The position numbers were made by a program, and so were the translations under genes. The notes under the pieces were generated by a model, which was not told where the DNA came from, ran no database searches, and saw only the letters and a program-made list of their open reading frames with translations. From NCBI RefSeq assembly GCF_003058165.1, contig NZ_QBUC01000005.1, positions 151,217 to 215,216 of the forward strand: a stretch of 64,000 bases of DNA, in the 5' to 3' direction. Below, one piece after another: positions 1 through 8,110 of this stretch; positions within the stretch are counted from its first letter, which is position 1; each line of letters starts with the position of its first letter. This stretch comes from Paenisporosarcina sp. OV554 (GTDB taxonomy: Bacteria > Bacillota > Bacilli > Bacillales_A > Planococcaceae).

Positions 1-16
1 ATTCAGAGGTCTTATT

Positions 17-1015
17 ATGTTACATACAAATACTACCCGCGGATGGGGAATTGCAATTGGCATTATTTCCATTCTTTTTCTTATGAGTGCTAGTTTGGTT
101 TACGGCTATACCAATACAACCTGGCACGATGCATACTTAGCTTTTTTTCATCCAACTACTTCAAATGAACACCTTATTATTCGTGATGTTAGGTTCCCTC
201 GTGCACTAATTGCATGCTTCGTAGGAGCATGTCTGGGTGTTTCCGGTGCCATTATGCAGTCCATCACTAGAAACCCACTTTCTTCACCTAGTATCCTCGG
301 TGTAAATGCCGGAGCTAGTTTCTTTGTTGTTGTGGGCGTCGTTTTTTTATCTGTTCAAAGTTTACAATCTTATATGTGGCTTAGTTTTGCAGGAGCATCA
401 TTTGCTTTTTTACTTGTATTTATCTTAAGCAGTACTGGTCGCGAAGGACTAACACCACTTAAATTAACTTTGGCAGGTTCAGCTATTACTGCGTTATTTG
501 CGTCGTTTACGCAAGGACTGCTTGTTTTAAATGAAACTGCCCTAGATCAAGTTTTATTCTGGTTAGCTGGTTCAGTAGCTAATCGACCTCTCGATTTACT
601 GGTTACCGCTTTACCTTATATGATTGGGGCCCTTTTGCTTTCTTTCTTACGTGCTAAAGAACTTAATGTATTAAGTATTGGTGATGATGTGGCTGTTGGT
701 CTAGGTCAAAGAACCGTATGGATTAAGTTTTTCTTCGGAGTTTGCGCAGTAGTTTTGGCAGGTTCTGCTGTAGCTGTTGCTGGACCTATCGGATTCGTCG
801 GCATCATTATTCCCCATTTAATCCGTTCATTGGTAGGACTCGATCATCGCTGGATTCTACCTTATTCAGCAATAGGTGGTGCCGCACTCTTACTGCTTGC
901 AGACATTGGCAGCCGCTATGTATTAATGCCTCAAGAATTACCTGTAGGCGTTATGACCGCTCTTATAGGGGTGCCTTTCTTTATTTTTGTGGCACGTAGA
1001 AAGTTGGGAATATAA
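17..1015 (+). CDS. FecCD-family iron-siderophore ABC transporter permease (first subunit)
   Basis: This 332-aa integral membrane protein belongs to the BtuC/FecCD permease family, which moves ferric siderophores (or haem or cobalamin) across the membrane with an ATPase and a binding lipoprotein. It shows about nine or ten hydrophobic segments. The cytoplasmic coupling helix typical of the family (GPIGFVGIIIPHLIR) lies near residues 256-270. Only 2 nt separate it from a second FecCD permease, so the two probably form a heterodimeric channel, as in FhuB/G or FeuB/C systems. The substrate-binding and ATPase genes are not in the window. The following FhuF-like reductase points to a ferric siderophore. 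The RBS is weak (AGAGG) and the upstream part of the operon is cut off by the window edge. Confidence 0.9.
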   Translation: MLHTNTTRGWGIAIGIISILFLMSASLVYGYTNTTWHDAYLAFFHPTTSNEHLIIRDVRFPRALIACFVGACLGVSGAIMQSITRNPLSSPSILGVNAGASFFVVVGVVFLSVQSLQSYMWLSFAGASFAFLLVFILSSTGREGLTPLKLTLAGSAITALFASFTQGLLVLNETALDQVLFWLAGSVANRPLDLLVTALPYMIGALLLSFLRAKELNVLSIGDDVAVGLGQRTVWIKFFFGVCAVVLAGSAVAVAGPIGFVGIIIPHLIRSLVGLDHRWILPYSAIGGAALLLLADIGSRYVLMPQELPVGVMTALIGVPFFIFVARRKLGI

Positions 1016-1017
1016 CA

Positions 1018-2061
1018 ATGAAAATTTTCAATAGACTTGATTTTACACGCCATCCCTTTTATGCCACAGTCCTTGTTTTTCTTGCAGTTGTTACGGTCAT
1101 GCTTTTGTCAGCTGGTTCTGGAGAATTTCCTTTATCTCCAGCTAAAGTAATCGCTGCATTATTTGGTTTCGGAGACGAATTTGACCGAACTATTTTAGTC
1201 GACTTTAGATTACCTCGTATCATAATGGCTCTCTTTGTTGGAATGGCACTAGCCGTATCAGGAGCAATATTACAAGGTATTACGAAAAATCCTCTTGCAT
1301 CTCCTGACTTAATAGGTGTCACTGCTGGTGCATCATTTGCCGTTGTGTTGTTTTTAACATTATTCTCAGATGAAAATAATTCTCTGACTGTGAGCATTCA
1401 GTGGTTACCGTTGTTCGCTTTTGCAGGAGCTACAATTACGGCACTTATCGTCTTTTTATTGTCATGGAAAAATGGTATTGCTCCATTCCGACTTTTATTA
1501 ATTGGTATCGCGGTTGCAGCATTTATGCACGCAGGTACGACCGTATGGATACTAATGGGACCTATTTATCAAGCAAGCCAAGCTACAATTTGGACGACAG
1601 GAAGCATCTATGGAGCGAATTGGTCTCAAATTTATATAATTATGCCATGGGTTCTTCTATTAATCGTGATTTCTCTCTTGATGCGTAGGCAAATGAACAT
1701 TCTTGAACTTGGTGACGATATTGCAACGGGAGTTGGTTCTCGGGTTATACAAAATCGGGTTCTTCTACTTTTATTAAGTACTGGTTTAACCGGAGTGGCT
1801 GTTGCCTTTGCGGGAGGAATCGGATTTGTTGGATTGCTCGCACCTCATATTGCCAGAAGAATTGTAGGACCGAAGTTCCAATCAATGGTGTTATTTTCAG
1901 CAGGAATTGGCGCCCTTCTCGTACTTATTGCCGACTGGATTGCACGAGTTGCATTTGCTCCAGTTGAAGTCCCTGCAGGGGTATGGACTGCCGCTGTTGG
2001 AGCACCGTATTTCATTTTCTTATTAATGACAGAGCGGAAAAAAGGTGGTACCAATGCATAG
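1018..2061 (+). CDS. FecCD-family iron-siderophore ABC transporter permease (second subunit)
   Basis: This 347-aa permease is a paralogue of the preceding gene and has the same FecCD fold. The N-terminal helix is followed by the family motif region SGAILQGITKNPLASPDLIG, and the coupling helix GGIGFVGLLAPHIARR lies near residues 267-283. It starts 2 nt after the first permease stops, which suggests translational coupling and fixed stoichiometry. Its 3' end overlaps the following FhuF-like gene by 8 nt, so all three are one operon. The exact siderophore cannot be read from the sequence. Confidence 0.9.
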   Translation: MKIFNRLDFTRHPFYATVLVFLAVVTVMLLSAGSGEFPLSPAKVIAALFGFGDEFDRTILVDFRLPRIIMALFVGMALAVSGAILQGITKNPLASPDLIGVTAGASFAVVLFLTLFSDENNSLTVSIQWLPLFAFAGATITALIVFLLSWKNGIAPFRLLLIGIAVAAFMHAGTTVWILMGPIYQASQATIWTTGSIYGANWSQIYIIMPWVLLLIVISLLMRRQMNILELGDDIATGVGSRVIQNRVLLLLLSTGLTGVAVAFAGGIGFVGLLAPHIARRIVGPKFQSMVLFSAGIGALLVLIADWIARVAFAPVEVPAGVWTAAVGAPYFIFLLMTERKKGGTNA

Positions 2062-2719
2062 TGTTTTGACGAAGGACATGGAGGCAAATTTCCGTTGGCA
2101 TGTAGATCAACCAATTCTCCACACTTTAACAATAAAAGATTTATTTGAAGAAACCGTCCTTAACCAACATATAGCTAGATTAATGAGTGATTTTGGCAGT
2201 CCTACAAGAGCACATGCAGCTTCGATGACAGCCAAACGACTTGGATACGGTGCGGCTCTTACGATTTATGCTCGTATTAAACACGAAGTATTAATTAATC
2301 CCATTGATTGTAGGTTTATGACTGTTGCTGAAGAATCAACAAAGGCTAGTTGGTTACCTATTTATTCGTTTCCCGTCAAAACCGAAGGAGTTTATCAGAA
2401 TACAGTTGACTGGATAACTAAAGATTTGTATACAAAATCACTTGTGCCTCTAGTTGAATTGCTTGCTCGAGAAAAAGGTATCTCCCGTGTTGTACTGTTT
2501 GAAAATATATTTACTTATATGAAGTGGATTTTCATAACTAAACTTCAAGATACCAGTACATTTCAACAGTTAATCAACACTCCTGCAAGTGAATTTGGTG
2601 TTAAAAAACAACATCCTTTAGCTATTTATCAGAGCGAACAAAATGATTTACGAAAAACATGTTGTCTTTCTTATCAAACAACTGGTGCTGTTAAGCCATG
2701 TTCAACATGTCCTCTATAA
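2054..2719 (+). CDS. FhuF-like ferric siderophore reductase, C-terminal [2Fe-2S] motif
   Basis: This 221-aa protein ends in Cys-Cys-x11-Cys-x2-Cys (CCLSYQTTGAVKPCSTC), which matches the unusual C-terminal [2Fe-2S] site of the FhuF family of cytoplasmic siderophore-iron reductases. Such proteins release iron by reducing the imported ferric complex. The remainder is poorly conserved, as is usual in the family. I chose ATG 2054 over a GTG at 2045 because AAAGGTGG lies about 6 nt upstream of it. It overlaps the permease stop and is followed by a strong terminator, so it is the last gene of the uptake operon. Confidence 0.82.
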   Translation: MHSVLTKDMEANFRWHVDQPILHTLTIKDLFEETVLNQHIARLMSDFGSPTRAHAASMTAKRLGYGAALTIYARIKHEVLINPIDCRFMTVAEESTKASWLPIYSFPVKTEGVYQNTVDWITKDLYTKSLVPLVELLAREKGISRVVLFENIFTYMKWIFITKLQDTSTFQQLINTPASEFGVKKQHPLAIYQSEQNDLRKTCCLSYQTTGAVKPCSTCPL

Positions 2720-2721
2720 GA

Positions 2722-2757
2722 AAAAAAAAGATTGAGCCATCTGCTCAATCTTTTTTT
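2722..2757 (+). terminator. Intrinsic terminator of the siderophore operon
   Basis: An A-rich stem with AGATTGAGC pairing to GCTCAATCT around a CATCT loop is followed by seven T. It lies directly after the FhuF-like stop codon. Confidence 0.9.
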
Positions 2758-2795
2758 ACATACTTTTCTAGATTTCACACATACTAAGTACAATA

Positions 2796-2827
2796 AAAAA
2801 AGAGGAGCCGGTTGCTCCTCTTTTTAC
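2796..2827 (-). terminator. Intrinsic terminator of the LysM/3D gene
   Basis: AGAGGAGC and GCTCCTCT pair around CGGTT. The A-run on the + strand becomes the T-tract for the leftward gene that ends at 2834. Confidence 0.88.
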
Positions 2828-2833
2828 AATGCA

Positions 2834-3610
2834 TTAATCTAAAATTTTAATTGTAACTGTTTTACGACCCCAGTTTAAAGCGTCTTGCTTATTTTCCATG
2901 AATAAATCTATAATTTTACCTTTAATGGCTCCGCCAGTATCTCCGGCGATTGCTTCACCATAACCTTCAACCCATACGCGTGATCCAAGTGGAATCACTG
3001 ATGGATCAACTGCAATTACTTTTTGATTCGGATTTGAACGTAAGTCAATTCCTGTTGCCGTTGTACCTGAGCAACCTGGGCAATATGCGGTGTAAGCTGT
3101 TGCGGTAACTGTCATTTCTGTACCTTTATTTGAAGAAGGAGCTTTAGCTGCTACTGGAGCAGAAGCTGCTTTTTCAGCTGGTGCAGAGGTTGGTGCCGAA
3201 ACAGGAGCAGTTGCTTTTTGAACCGTTTTATTGGTTGAAGTAGCACCACCTGTATCTTGCAATACAAATTTCTCACCTGGGAAAATTAAATCACTGGAAA
3301 TATTGTTCCACTTCATTAAATCATTCACTGAAATGTTGTGTTTAGTTGCAATTTTATAAAGTGAATCACCTTTCACAACAACATATGTTGCTACTTTGTC
3401 TTCCACTTTAAGATCTTGAGATGGATATATAAGAGAAGAATCTAGGTCGTTCCAAGCATATAATTCATCAACACTAACATTATTATCTTGTGATATAGAC
3501 CATAATGTGTCTCCTGATTCTACCGTATGAACGTTAGATGCAGATGCTTGACCTGCCACCCCTACTGATAGTACTGCAATTGCAGTTAGTGCAACGATCT
3601 TCTTTTTCAT
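2834..3610 (-). CDS. Secreted cell-wall protein with two LysM domains and a 3D domain (YocH-like)
   Basis: This 258-aa exported protein has a signal peptide ([17 protein letters not shown]...AQASA-like cleavage), two LysM peptidoglycan-binding modules (about residues 28-70 and 75-118), a Pro/Ala/Ser-rich linker and a C-terminal 3D domain of about 95 residues. The three domain-defining aspartates are visible in [18 protein letters not shown] and KIIDLF. This architecture matches B. subtilis YocH, a wall muralytic enzyme (lytic-transglycosylase-like 3D fold). I chose ATG 3610 because AAAGGAGG precedes it and the signal peptide begins there; upstream in-frame codons are unlikely. A possible WalR site lies about 90 bp upstream. 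Confidence 0.88.
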   Translation of the reverse strand: MKKKIVALTAIAVLSVGVAGQASASNVHTVESGDTLWSISQDNNVSVDELYAWNDLDSSLIYPSQDLKVEDKVATYVVVKGDSLYKIATKHNISVNDLMKWNNISSDLIFPGEKFVLQDTGGATSTNKTVQKATAPVSAPTSAPAEKAASAPVAAKAPSSNKGTEMTVTATAYTAYCPGCSGTTATGIDLRSNPNQKVIAVDPSVIPLGSRVWVEGYGEAIAGDTGGAIKGKIIDLFMENKQDALNWGRKTVTIKILD

Positions 3611-3693
3611 AATATGAATTTCCTCCTTTTCACTAACGACCATCATCATAACACCTGCAGATGTCAGACCTATTGCACAGTCGTGTGTAAGTG

Positions 3694-3710
3694 TTATCAA
3701 TTACATTACA
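3694..3710 (-). promoter_or_regulatory. Possible WalR-type direct repeat upstream of the LysM/3D gene
   Basis: On the minus strand the sequence reads TGTAAT-GTAAT-TGATAA. This fits the WalR consensus TGTWAH-N5-TGTWAH with one mismatch in the second half. B. subtilis yocH is a known WalRK target. The site is short and could be chance in AT-rich DNA. Confidence 0.3.
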
Positions 3711-3826
3711 GAAGTCGACTATCTGTCACACATGTAATATATATATTAATAGCCAATTTACGATAATAATATACACTTCTTACTAAATTGATAGTGACAC
3801 TTCGATAAATCATGAGAGAAGGAAAA

Positions 3827-3859
3827 CAAAAAAACACCCTTCATATGTGAAAGGTGTTT
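3827..3859 (-). terminator. Intrinsic terminator after the GAF-STAS gene
   Basis: ACACC(C)TTCA and TGAA(A)GGTGT pair around TATG, and a T-tract follows on the minus strand. It lies just downstream of the stop at 3872. Confidence 0.85.
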
Positions 3860-3871
3860 CTACTACTTTCA

Positions 3872-4725
3872 TTATTCACGTACTAACACAAAACCAATTA
3901 CATGGAGTGCCCTCTCTAAGTTAGACTCTATGATGATGTCTTTTAAATCGGCATGTACTTGTAGAGCATTCATGGCCATATGAGGTTGGAAGCCTGTCAA
4001 AATCGGCTTAACTCCAATAACTTCTAATATCTTTACAAGTTTTAGAAGAGCTCCACTCACTGTAGCATTAATTTGAGTAACTCCAGATAAATCAACAATT
4101 AAATAGTCTAAATCGTAATCTTGACTCTTCGCTAAAGCAATCTGAATTATACTTTCTGCACGCTTAGCAGACACATCGCCGATAATCGGTAAAATTGCCA
4201 CACCCTTCGTTATTGGTACCAATGGTGCAGTTAATGTATGAATATGTTGATTCGCTTTATCCAGTTCTAGTACATATGTAAGTATAGAAGACATCGTTTC
4301 AAATATTTCTATATGCTGGGGAGAAAACGTTATGTTTTTCGTATCTAACCCGCAAATCGTTCCGTAGTTATCACCATTTTCATAATAAATAGGAATACCA
4401 ATGAACGATCCCCCTCCTAAATTTGCTGTTACTTGAAGAGATTGAGATTGTTCGAACTGATTTATATCTTCAATTACTAATATTTCTCGGCCAGGTCTAC
4501 ACTCAATTTACAAAATGTCTCTTTAAACGGTAATTCTTCACCTTCATTAACAAGAGCATTCTTTGTATTCACAGCTTTAACAATACGATTGGTATTCTTA
4601 TCGTTCTTAGCAATGAATAACGTATTCATTTCGACGATTTTACTCATCAAGTGTAAAATACTTTCAGCTGCTTCATCGAAGTTTCGGAAGATTTTACCTT
4701 TCAAATCTAACATGCGTTCATTCAT
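3872..4725 (-). pseudogene. Frameshifted GAF-STAS protein (RsbR-like stressosome component)
   Basis: Two reading frames together encode one protein of about 284 aa. The first frame (from ATG 4725 or 4737) gives the start of a GAF sensor domain and would stop at about 4464. A -1 change of frame at about 4492-4495 restores an open frame that continues without a stop (GREILVIEDINQFEQ... GSFIGIPIYYENGDNY... CGLDTK) into the intact STAS domain (VAILPIIGDV... YLIVDLSGV). The missing base turns an expected Asp-Leu-Gly-Arg-Glu into DLAEKY-stop. STAS proteins of this kind join RsbR/RsbS stressosomes controlling sigma-B. The STAS part alone (ATG 4294, 140 aa) lacks a convincing RBS. Either it is a recent pseudogene or a sequencing error. 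Confidence 0.8.
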
Positions 4726-4815
4726 GTGTTTACACATCCCTTTACACCAATACTATGTAAACTTAGTGTACCACCTCTACTAACCAACCATAATTATGAG
4801 ATAAACTAACAATTT

Positions 4816-5211
4816 TTAAAATCCTATCAATAAATCAAGCCAATTCGTAAATGCCGCTATTAGCACAAATATAACAATAATAAGAGAAGCATATAGATGA
4901 ATAATATATTCACGCTGTTCCTTCTGATATATCCATTCGATTAAAGCTCGAAATAACTCAATAATCAAGAATAAGAAAGCAACGCCTAAGCCTATCCATC
5001 GTGTTTCTGATAATTCATTGGCGACAAAGAACATACTTGCTATATATGCAATGATTAATATAGTCTCTCCCCACATTTGAACCTTATTTACATAGCGAGG
5101 TCGATTCTTATCTCGTTTACCAATATTGAATTTTTTGCGTAACACCTTTTCACCCGCTACAAAAATCATTACTATAATCAGTATGAAAACGATCCCTTTA
5201 ATAAAAAACAT
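4816..5211 (-). CDS. Small membrane protein, probable DUF4181 family
   Basis: This 131-aa protein has four predicted membrane helices: one N-terminal, two in the middle (ILIIAYIASMFFV and IGLGVAFLFLIIELF) and one near the C-terminus. A short basic loop (LRKKFNIGKRDKNRP...VNK) follows helix 1 and resembles the DUF4181 family of Bacillales membrane proteins of unknown role. ATG 5211 is preferred over 5232 because AAAGGGG lies 9 nt upstream of it. It stands alone between the GAF-STAS gene and divergent osmC. No function can be assigned. Confidence 0.65.
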   Translation of the reverse strand: MFFIKGIVFILIIVMIFVAGEKVLRKKFNIGKRDKNRPRYVNKVQMWGETILIIAYIASMFFVANELSETRWIGLGVAFLFLIIELFRALIEWIYQKEQREYIIHLYASLIIVIFVLIAAFTNWLDLLIGF

Positions 5212-5364
5212 TTTTTCACATCCCCTTTTCATATCTGTTCTATAGAGTTTCTATATTAACTTTACTGAAAATCTTGCCAGAAAGTTTCAAATTCTGAATC
5301 TTCATTACAATATTATTTCGCATAATCAATTACACTAGAATATAGACATACAAGGAGGAGTTAG

Positions 5365-5802
5365 ATGGCACTTCATTCTTTTCATTTAACCGCAAATTGG
5401 CCAGGCCTTCGTAATGATGTAGGAACTATTGAAACCGCAAACTTACATACTAAGATTTCAATCCCTCCGGAAATGGATGGACCTGGTATTGGAACGAATC
5501 CGGATGAAATGTTACTTGGCGCCGCCGCAACCTGTTATATTATTACGCTCGCAGCGATGCTAGAACGTAGCAAAATTAATAAGAACAGTTTAACGATGAC
5601 GTCAGAAGGAATTGTTGATATTAGTAATGGCATTATCACCTACAAAAAAATCATTCATCGTCCTCACCTTATCTTACAATCGGAAAAGGATTTGGCATTA
5701 GCACAAAAACTAGCAAGAAAAGCAGAAAGCTCATGCATGATTAGCCGGGCGCTCAAAGGTAATGTTGAAATTGAATTAGCAGAGAATATTGAAGTTAATT
5801 AA
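5365..5802 (+). CDS. OsmC/Ohr-family peroxiredoxin-like protein
   Basis: This 145-aa protein of the OsmC family is likely a thiol-dependent hydroperoxide reductase or acyl-thiol protein. The two family cysteines are seen in GAAATCYIITLA (about residue 55) and AESSCMISRALKG (about residue 126), which form the peroxidatic/resolving pair. A strong RBS (AAGGAGGAG) sits 7 nt before ATG 5365. It is followed 19 nt later by an SDR gene with its own RBS, so the two are probably co-transcribed and end at the terminator at 6621. Confidence 0.88.
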   Translation: MALHSFHLTANWPGLRNDVGTIETANLHTKISIPPEMDGPGIGTNPDEMLLGAAATCYIITLAAMLERSKINKNSLTMTSEGIVDISNGIITYKKIIHRPHLILQSEKDLALAQKLARKAESSCMISRALKGNVEIELAENIEVN

Positions 5803-5821
5803 GTTTATTAGGAGGGATTCA

Positions 5822-6613
5822 ATGGATTTACATCTAACAGATAAAATCGTTTTAGTAACTGCATCAAGTAAAGGGCTAGGAAAAGCTACAGCTCTTGAGT
5901 TTGCAAAAGAAGGAGCTACCGTCCTTTTATCCAGTCGTACTGAAGAAACACTTGCTCTGACAGTTGAGGAAATTAAGGACCTGACAAATAACCCGAATGT
6001 CCATTATAAAACTTGTGACATGTCTTCTGCCCAAGAATTGAACGCTCTTTTTAAATGGGTAATTGAAGAGTTTGGTGGTGTGGATGTATTAATTAATAAT
6101 ACAGGAGGACCAACTGCAGGTGGATTTAAAGACTTAGCAGATGAAGACTGGATGACTGCTTTTGAGAAAAATTTACTAAGTTATATCCGGACGACTCGTT
6201 CTGTATTACCATACATGCAAGCAAACGATTTTGGTCGAATTATTAATATCTCTTCTTCTTCAACGAAAGAAGTAATTGATGGATTAATTCTTTCTAATAC
6301 GTTTAGATCCGGAATGGTGGGACTGACGAAGAGCTTAGCACGCGAATATGGCAAGCATAATATCTTAGTGAATACGATTGGTCCTGGTCGTATAGCAACA
6401 GACCGTGTAGCCGAACTCGATCAATTGACAGCAGATCGACAAGGTATCTCTATTGAAGACGTCATAAAAACTAACAAGAATCTTATTCCAATTGGACGCT
6501 ATGGGGAACCAGAAGAGTTTGCCAAAGCAGTCGTATTTTTGGCTTCTCCTGCAAATACGTATATGACTGGGCAATCACTAATCATTGATGGCGGTATGTT
6601 AAAGGCCCTATAA
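5822..6613 (+). CDS. SDR-family oxidoreductase lacking the canonical Tyr-x3-Lys
   Basis: This 263-aa short-chain dehydrogenase/reductase has a Rossmann fold. The cofactor motif TASSKGLG is at residues 13-20, NNTGG at about 92-96 and the Ser stretch NISSSS at about 142-147. At the position of the catalytic YxxxK it has SNTFR (residues 158-162), so both Tyr and Lys are replaced; the following GMVGLTKSLAREYG and PGRIAT regions are normal. This is a divergent SDR type (FabG/YkvO-like) whose chemistry is uncertain. ATG 5822 follows AGGAGGG; an in-frame ATG at 5789 lacks an RBS. It is the second gene of the osmC operon. Confidence 0.85.
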   Translation: MDLHLTDKIVLVTASSKGLGKATALEFAKEGATVLLSSRTEETLALTVEEIKDLTNNPNVHYKTCDMSSAQELNALFKWVIEEFGGVDVLINNTGGPTAGGFKDLADEDWMTAFEKNLLSYIRTTRSVLPYMQANDFGRIINISSSSTKEVIDGLILSNTFRSGMVGLTKSLAREYGKHNILVNTIGPGRIATDRVAELDQLTADRQGISIEDVIKTNKNLIPIGRYGEPEEFAKAVVFLASPANTYMTGQSLIIDGGMLKAL

Positions 6614-6620
6614 CTTTTCT

Positions 6621-6653
6621 GCACTAGTCTTTCAAAGATTAGTGCTTTTTTTA
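6621..6653 (+). terminator. Intrinsic terminator of osmC-SDR operon
   Basis: GCACTAGTCTTT pairs with AGATTAGTGC (one bulge), followed by seven T. Confidence 0.88.
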
Positions 6654-6683
6654 TCGCTGTTGTAAGGTGTTATTCCGTAAATC

Positions 6684-6720
6684 AAAAAATGCCCTTTTCA
6701 TGCAATCTGAATGGGCATTC
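6684..6720 (-). terminator. Intrinsic terminator of the downstream histidine kinase
   Basis: AATGCCC and GGGCATT pair with a larger loop of about 17 nt that contains TTCA/TGAA. The A-run on the + strand provides the minus-strand T-tract. Confidence 0.7.
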
Positions 6721-6766
6721 TTACTTATCCAGTTTGGTAAAAGAATACTACATAACTACCATCAGG

Positions 6767-7825
6767 CTACAGCGGTAATCGAACAATAAAAGTTGTCCCA
6801 ATTCCGAGCTCACTTTGAACTTGTATCGTTCCACCATACTCATGTATGGTCGAAAATACTTGAGCGAGACCTAGACCCGTACCTTCACCTTTACTTGAAT
6901 AGAAAGGAGTGCCTAAAAAACATATTTTATCTTTTGGAATTCCAACACCATTATCCATAATCTTCACGTAAATACAGTCACCCTGAAAATAATGTTCGAT
7001 TCTAATCTTCCCTTTTTCAGGCATAGCTTCTAGTGCATTCTTTATTAAATTAAAAAATGCTTTTAAAAATAAATTTTTCTTCCCGATTATCATTTGATCT
7101 GAATTACGTAAATCCATTTCAATTTCAGTGTTATACATCTTATCCTGAAATAAAAAGATAAGGGATGTCAGTTCTTTGCACAAGTCAATTTTAGTTATTG
7201 GCTCTGAGTACAAATTTGGTTTTGAAACCTGTAACAAATTTTGGAGTGTATCAATCGCCTTTTCGAGTTCTGATTCCATTGCTTGTAAATACGGATGAGG
7301 ATTAGTCTCTTTTATTAGTTGTAAAAATCCCTTTACAGAAGTCAATGGGTTCTTGACTTCATGTGCGATCCCAACTGCCATTTGTCCAATAGACGCTAAT
7401 TTTTCTCGTTCAATTAACTGTTTTTCAGCATCTTTACGTTTGGTAATATCTCTTAGGCCCGTTTGAATGACTTTTCGGCCCCCAAACTCAACAGGATGAC
7501 AATAAAATTCCACATCCACAAATGTCCCATCCAATCGTGTAATTGTTTGTTCGATCACCTCAATTGGACCTGTAGCTAACATTGCTTTTTGAATGCGTTC
7601 AACTATTATTGATTTAAACTCGTCTTGAATAATACTTAATAGATTTGCACCAATGATGTCTTTTTTTGATCCTTTTAGAAAATTCGAACCCGCTTGATTA
7701 ATATATAAAATTTTATGATCCACATGAATAAAAACCGTCTCAACAGAGTATTCCAATATCTGACTATACATCTTTTGATTTTGAAGCATGTCTTTGGATT
7801 GAACTGACTCTATCATTTGATTCAT
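6767..7825 (-). CDS. PAS-domain soluble sensor histidine kinase (sporulation-kinase-like), paralogue 1
   Basis: This 352-aa cytoplasmic histidine kinase has one PAS domain (about residues 18-128), a HisKA domain with the phospho-accepting His155 in AHEVKNPLTSVKG and a HATPase domain (N box NLIKNALEAM, G1 DNGVGIP, G2 GTGLGLAQV). There are no membrane segments. Architecture and motif wording resemble KinA/KinE-type kinases feeding Spo0F, and no response regulator is adjacent. GGAGCC lies 8 nt upstream of the start. It lies downstream of a close paralogue (same length, same N-terminus MNQ...ES), separated by a structured, terminator-bearing region, so tandem duplication is likely. Confidence 0.9.
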   Translation of the reverse strand: MNQMIESVQSKDMLQNQKMYSQILEYSVETVFIHVDHKILYINQAGSNFLKGSKKDIIGANLLSIIQDEFKSIIVERIQKAMLATGPIEVIEQTITRLDGTFVDVEFYCHPVEFGGRKVIQTGLRDITKRKDAEKQLIEREKLASIGQMAVGIAHEVKNPLTSVKGFLQLIKETNPHPYLQAMESELEKAIDTLQNLLQVSKPNLYSEPITKIDLCKELTSLIFLFQDKMYNTEIEMDLRNSDQMIIGKKNLFLKAFFNLIKNALEAMPEKGKIRIEHYFQGDCIYVKIMDNGVGIPKDKICFLGTPFYSSKGEGTGLGLAQVFSTIHEYGGTIQVQSELGIGTTFIVRLPL

Positions 7826-7865
7826 AATTTGGCTCCTTTCAATACGAAGTAAGATTTTACATAAA

Positions 7866-7893
7866 GAAAAAACCGCTCTAGCATTAGAACGGC
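7866..7893 (-). terminator. Intrinsic terminator between the two histidine kinases
   Basis: On the minus strand CCGTTCTA pairs with TAGAGCGG around ATGC (8 bp, one G-U), followed by TTTTTT. It sits at the 3' end of the structured element at 7891-7972. Confidence 0.85.
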
Positions 7894-7980
7894 CGTTGGA
7901 CTGGTATTAACGTGAATCTGTCCCTACACGAAGGAAACAGATTTGTATTATGTCCAAACTAAGTGAACGGCCTCTTTTTA
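7891..7980. ncRNA. Long nested stem-loop in the intergenic region between kinase paralogues
   Basis: Three nested stems can form on either strand: GGCCGTT (7891-7897) with AACGGCC (7966-7972), TTGGAC (7896-7901) with GTCCAA (7952-7957), and AATCTGT (7915-7921) with ACAGATT (7937-7943). The apical loop is CCCTACACGAAGGAA. On the + strand the closing arm runs into TCTTTTTA; on the minus strand the base adjoins the terminator at 7866-7893. No known riboswitch consensus is recognised. It could be a leader/attenuator of kinase 1, a bidirectional terminator or a small repeat element. Confidence 0.5.
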
Positions 7981-8110
7981 TCAATAAATTACTTCTTCAT
8001 CAGGAATAGCAAATACTGATATGCTTCCACAAAATGAAGTTTACGATTTATCTATTCTTCGAGTTTATCCACACTTTTTGTAAATTTACAAATATACCAA
8101 AACTTGCTTC

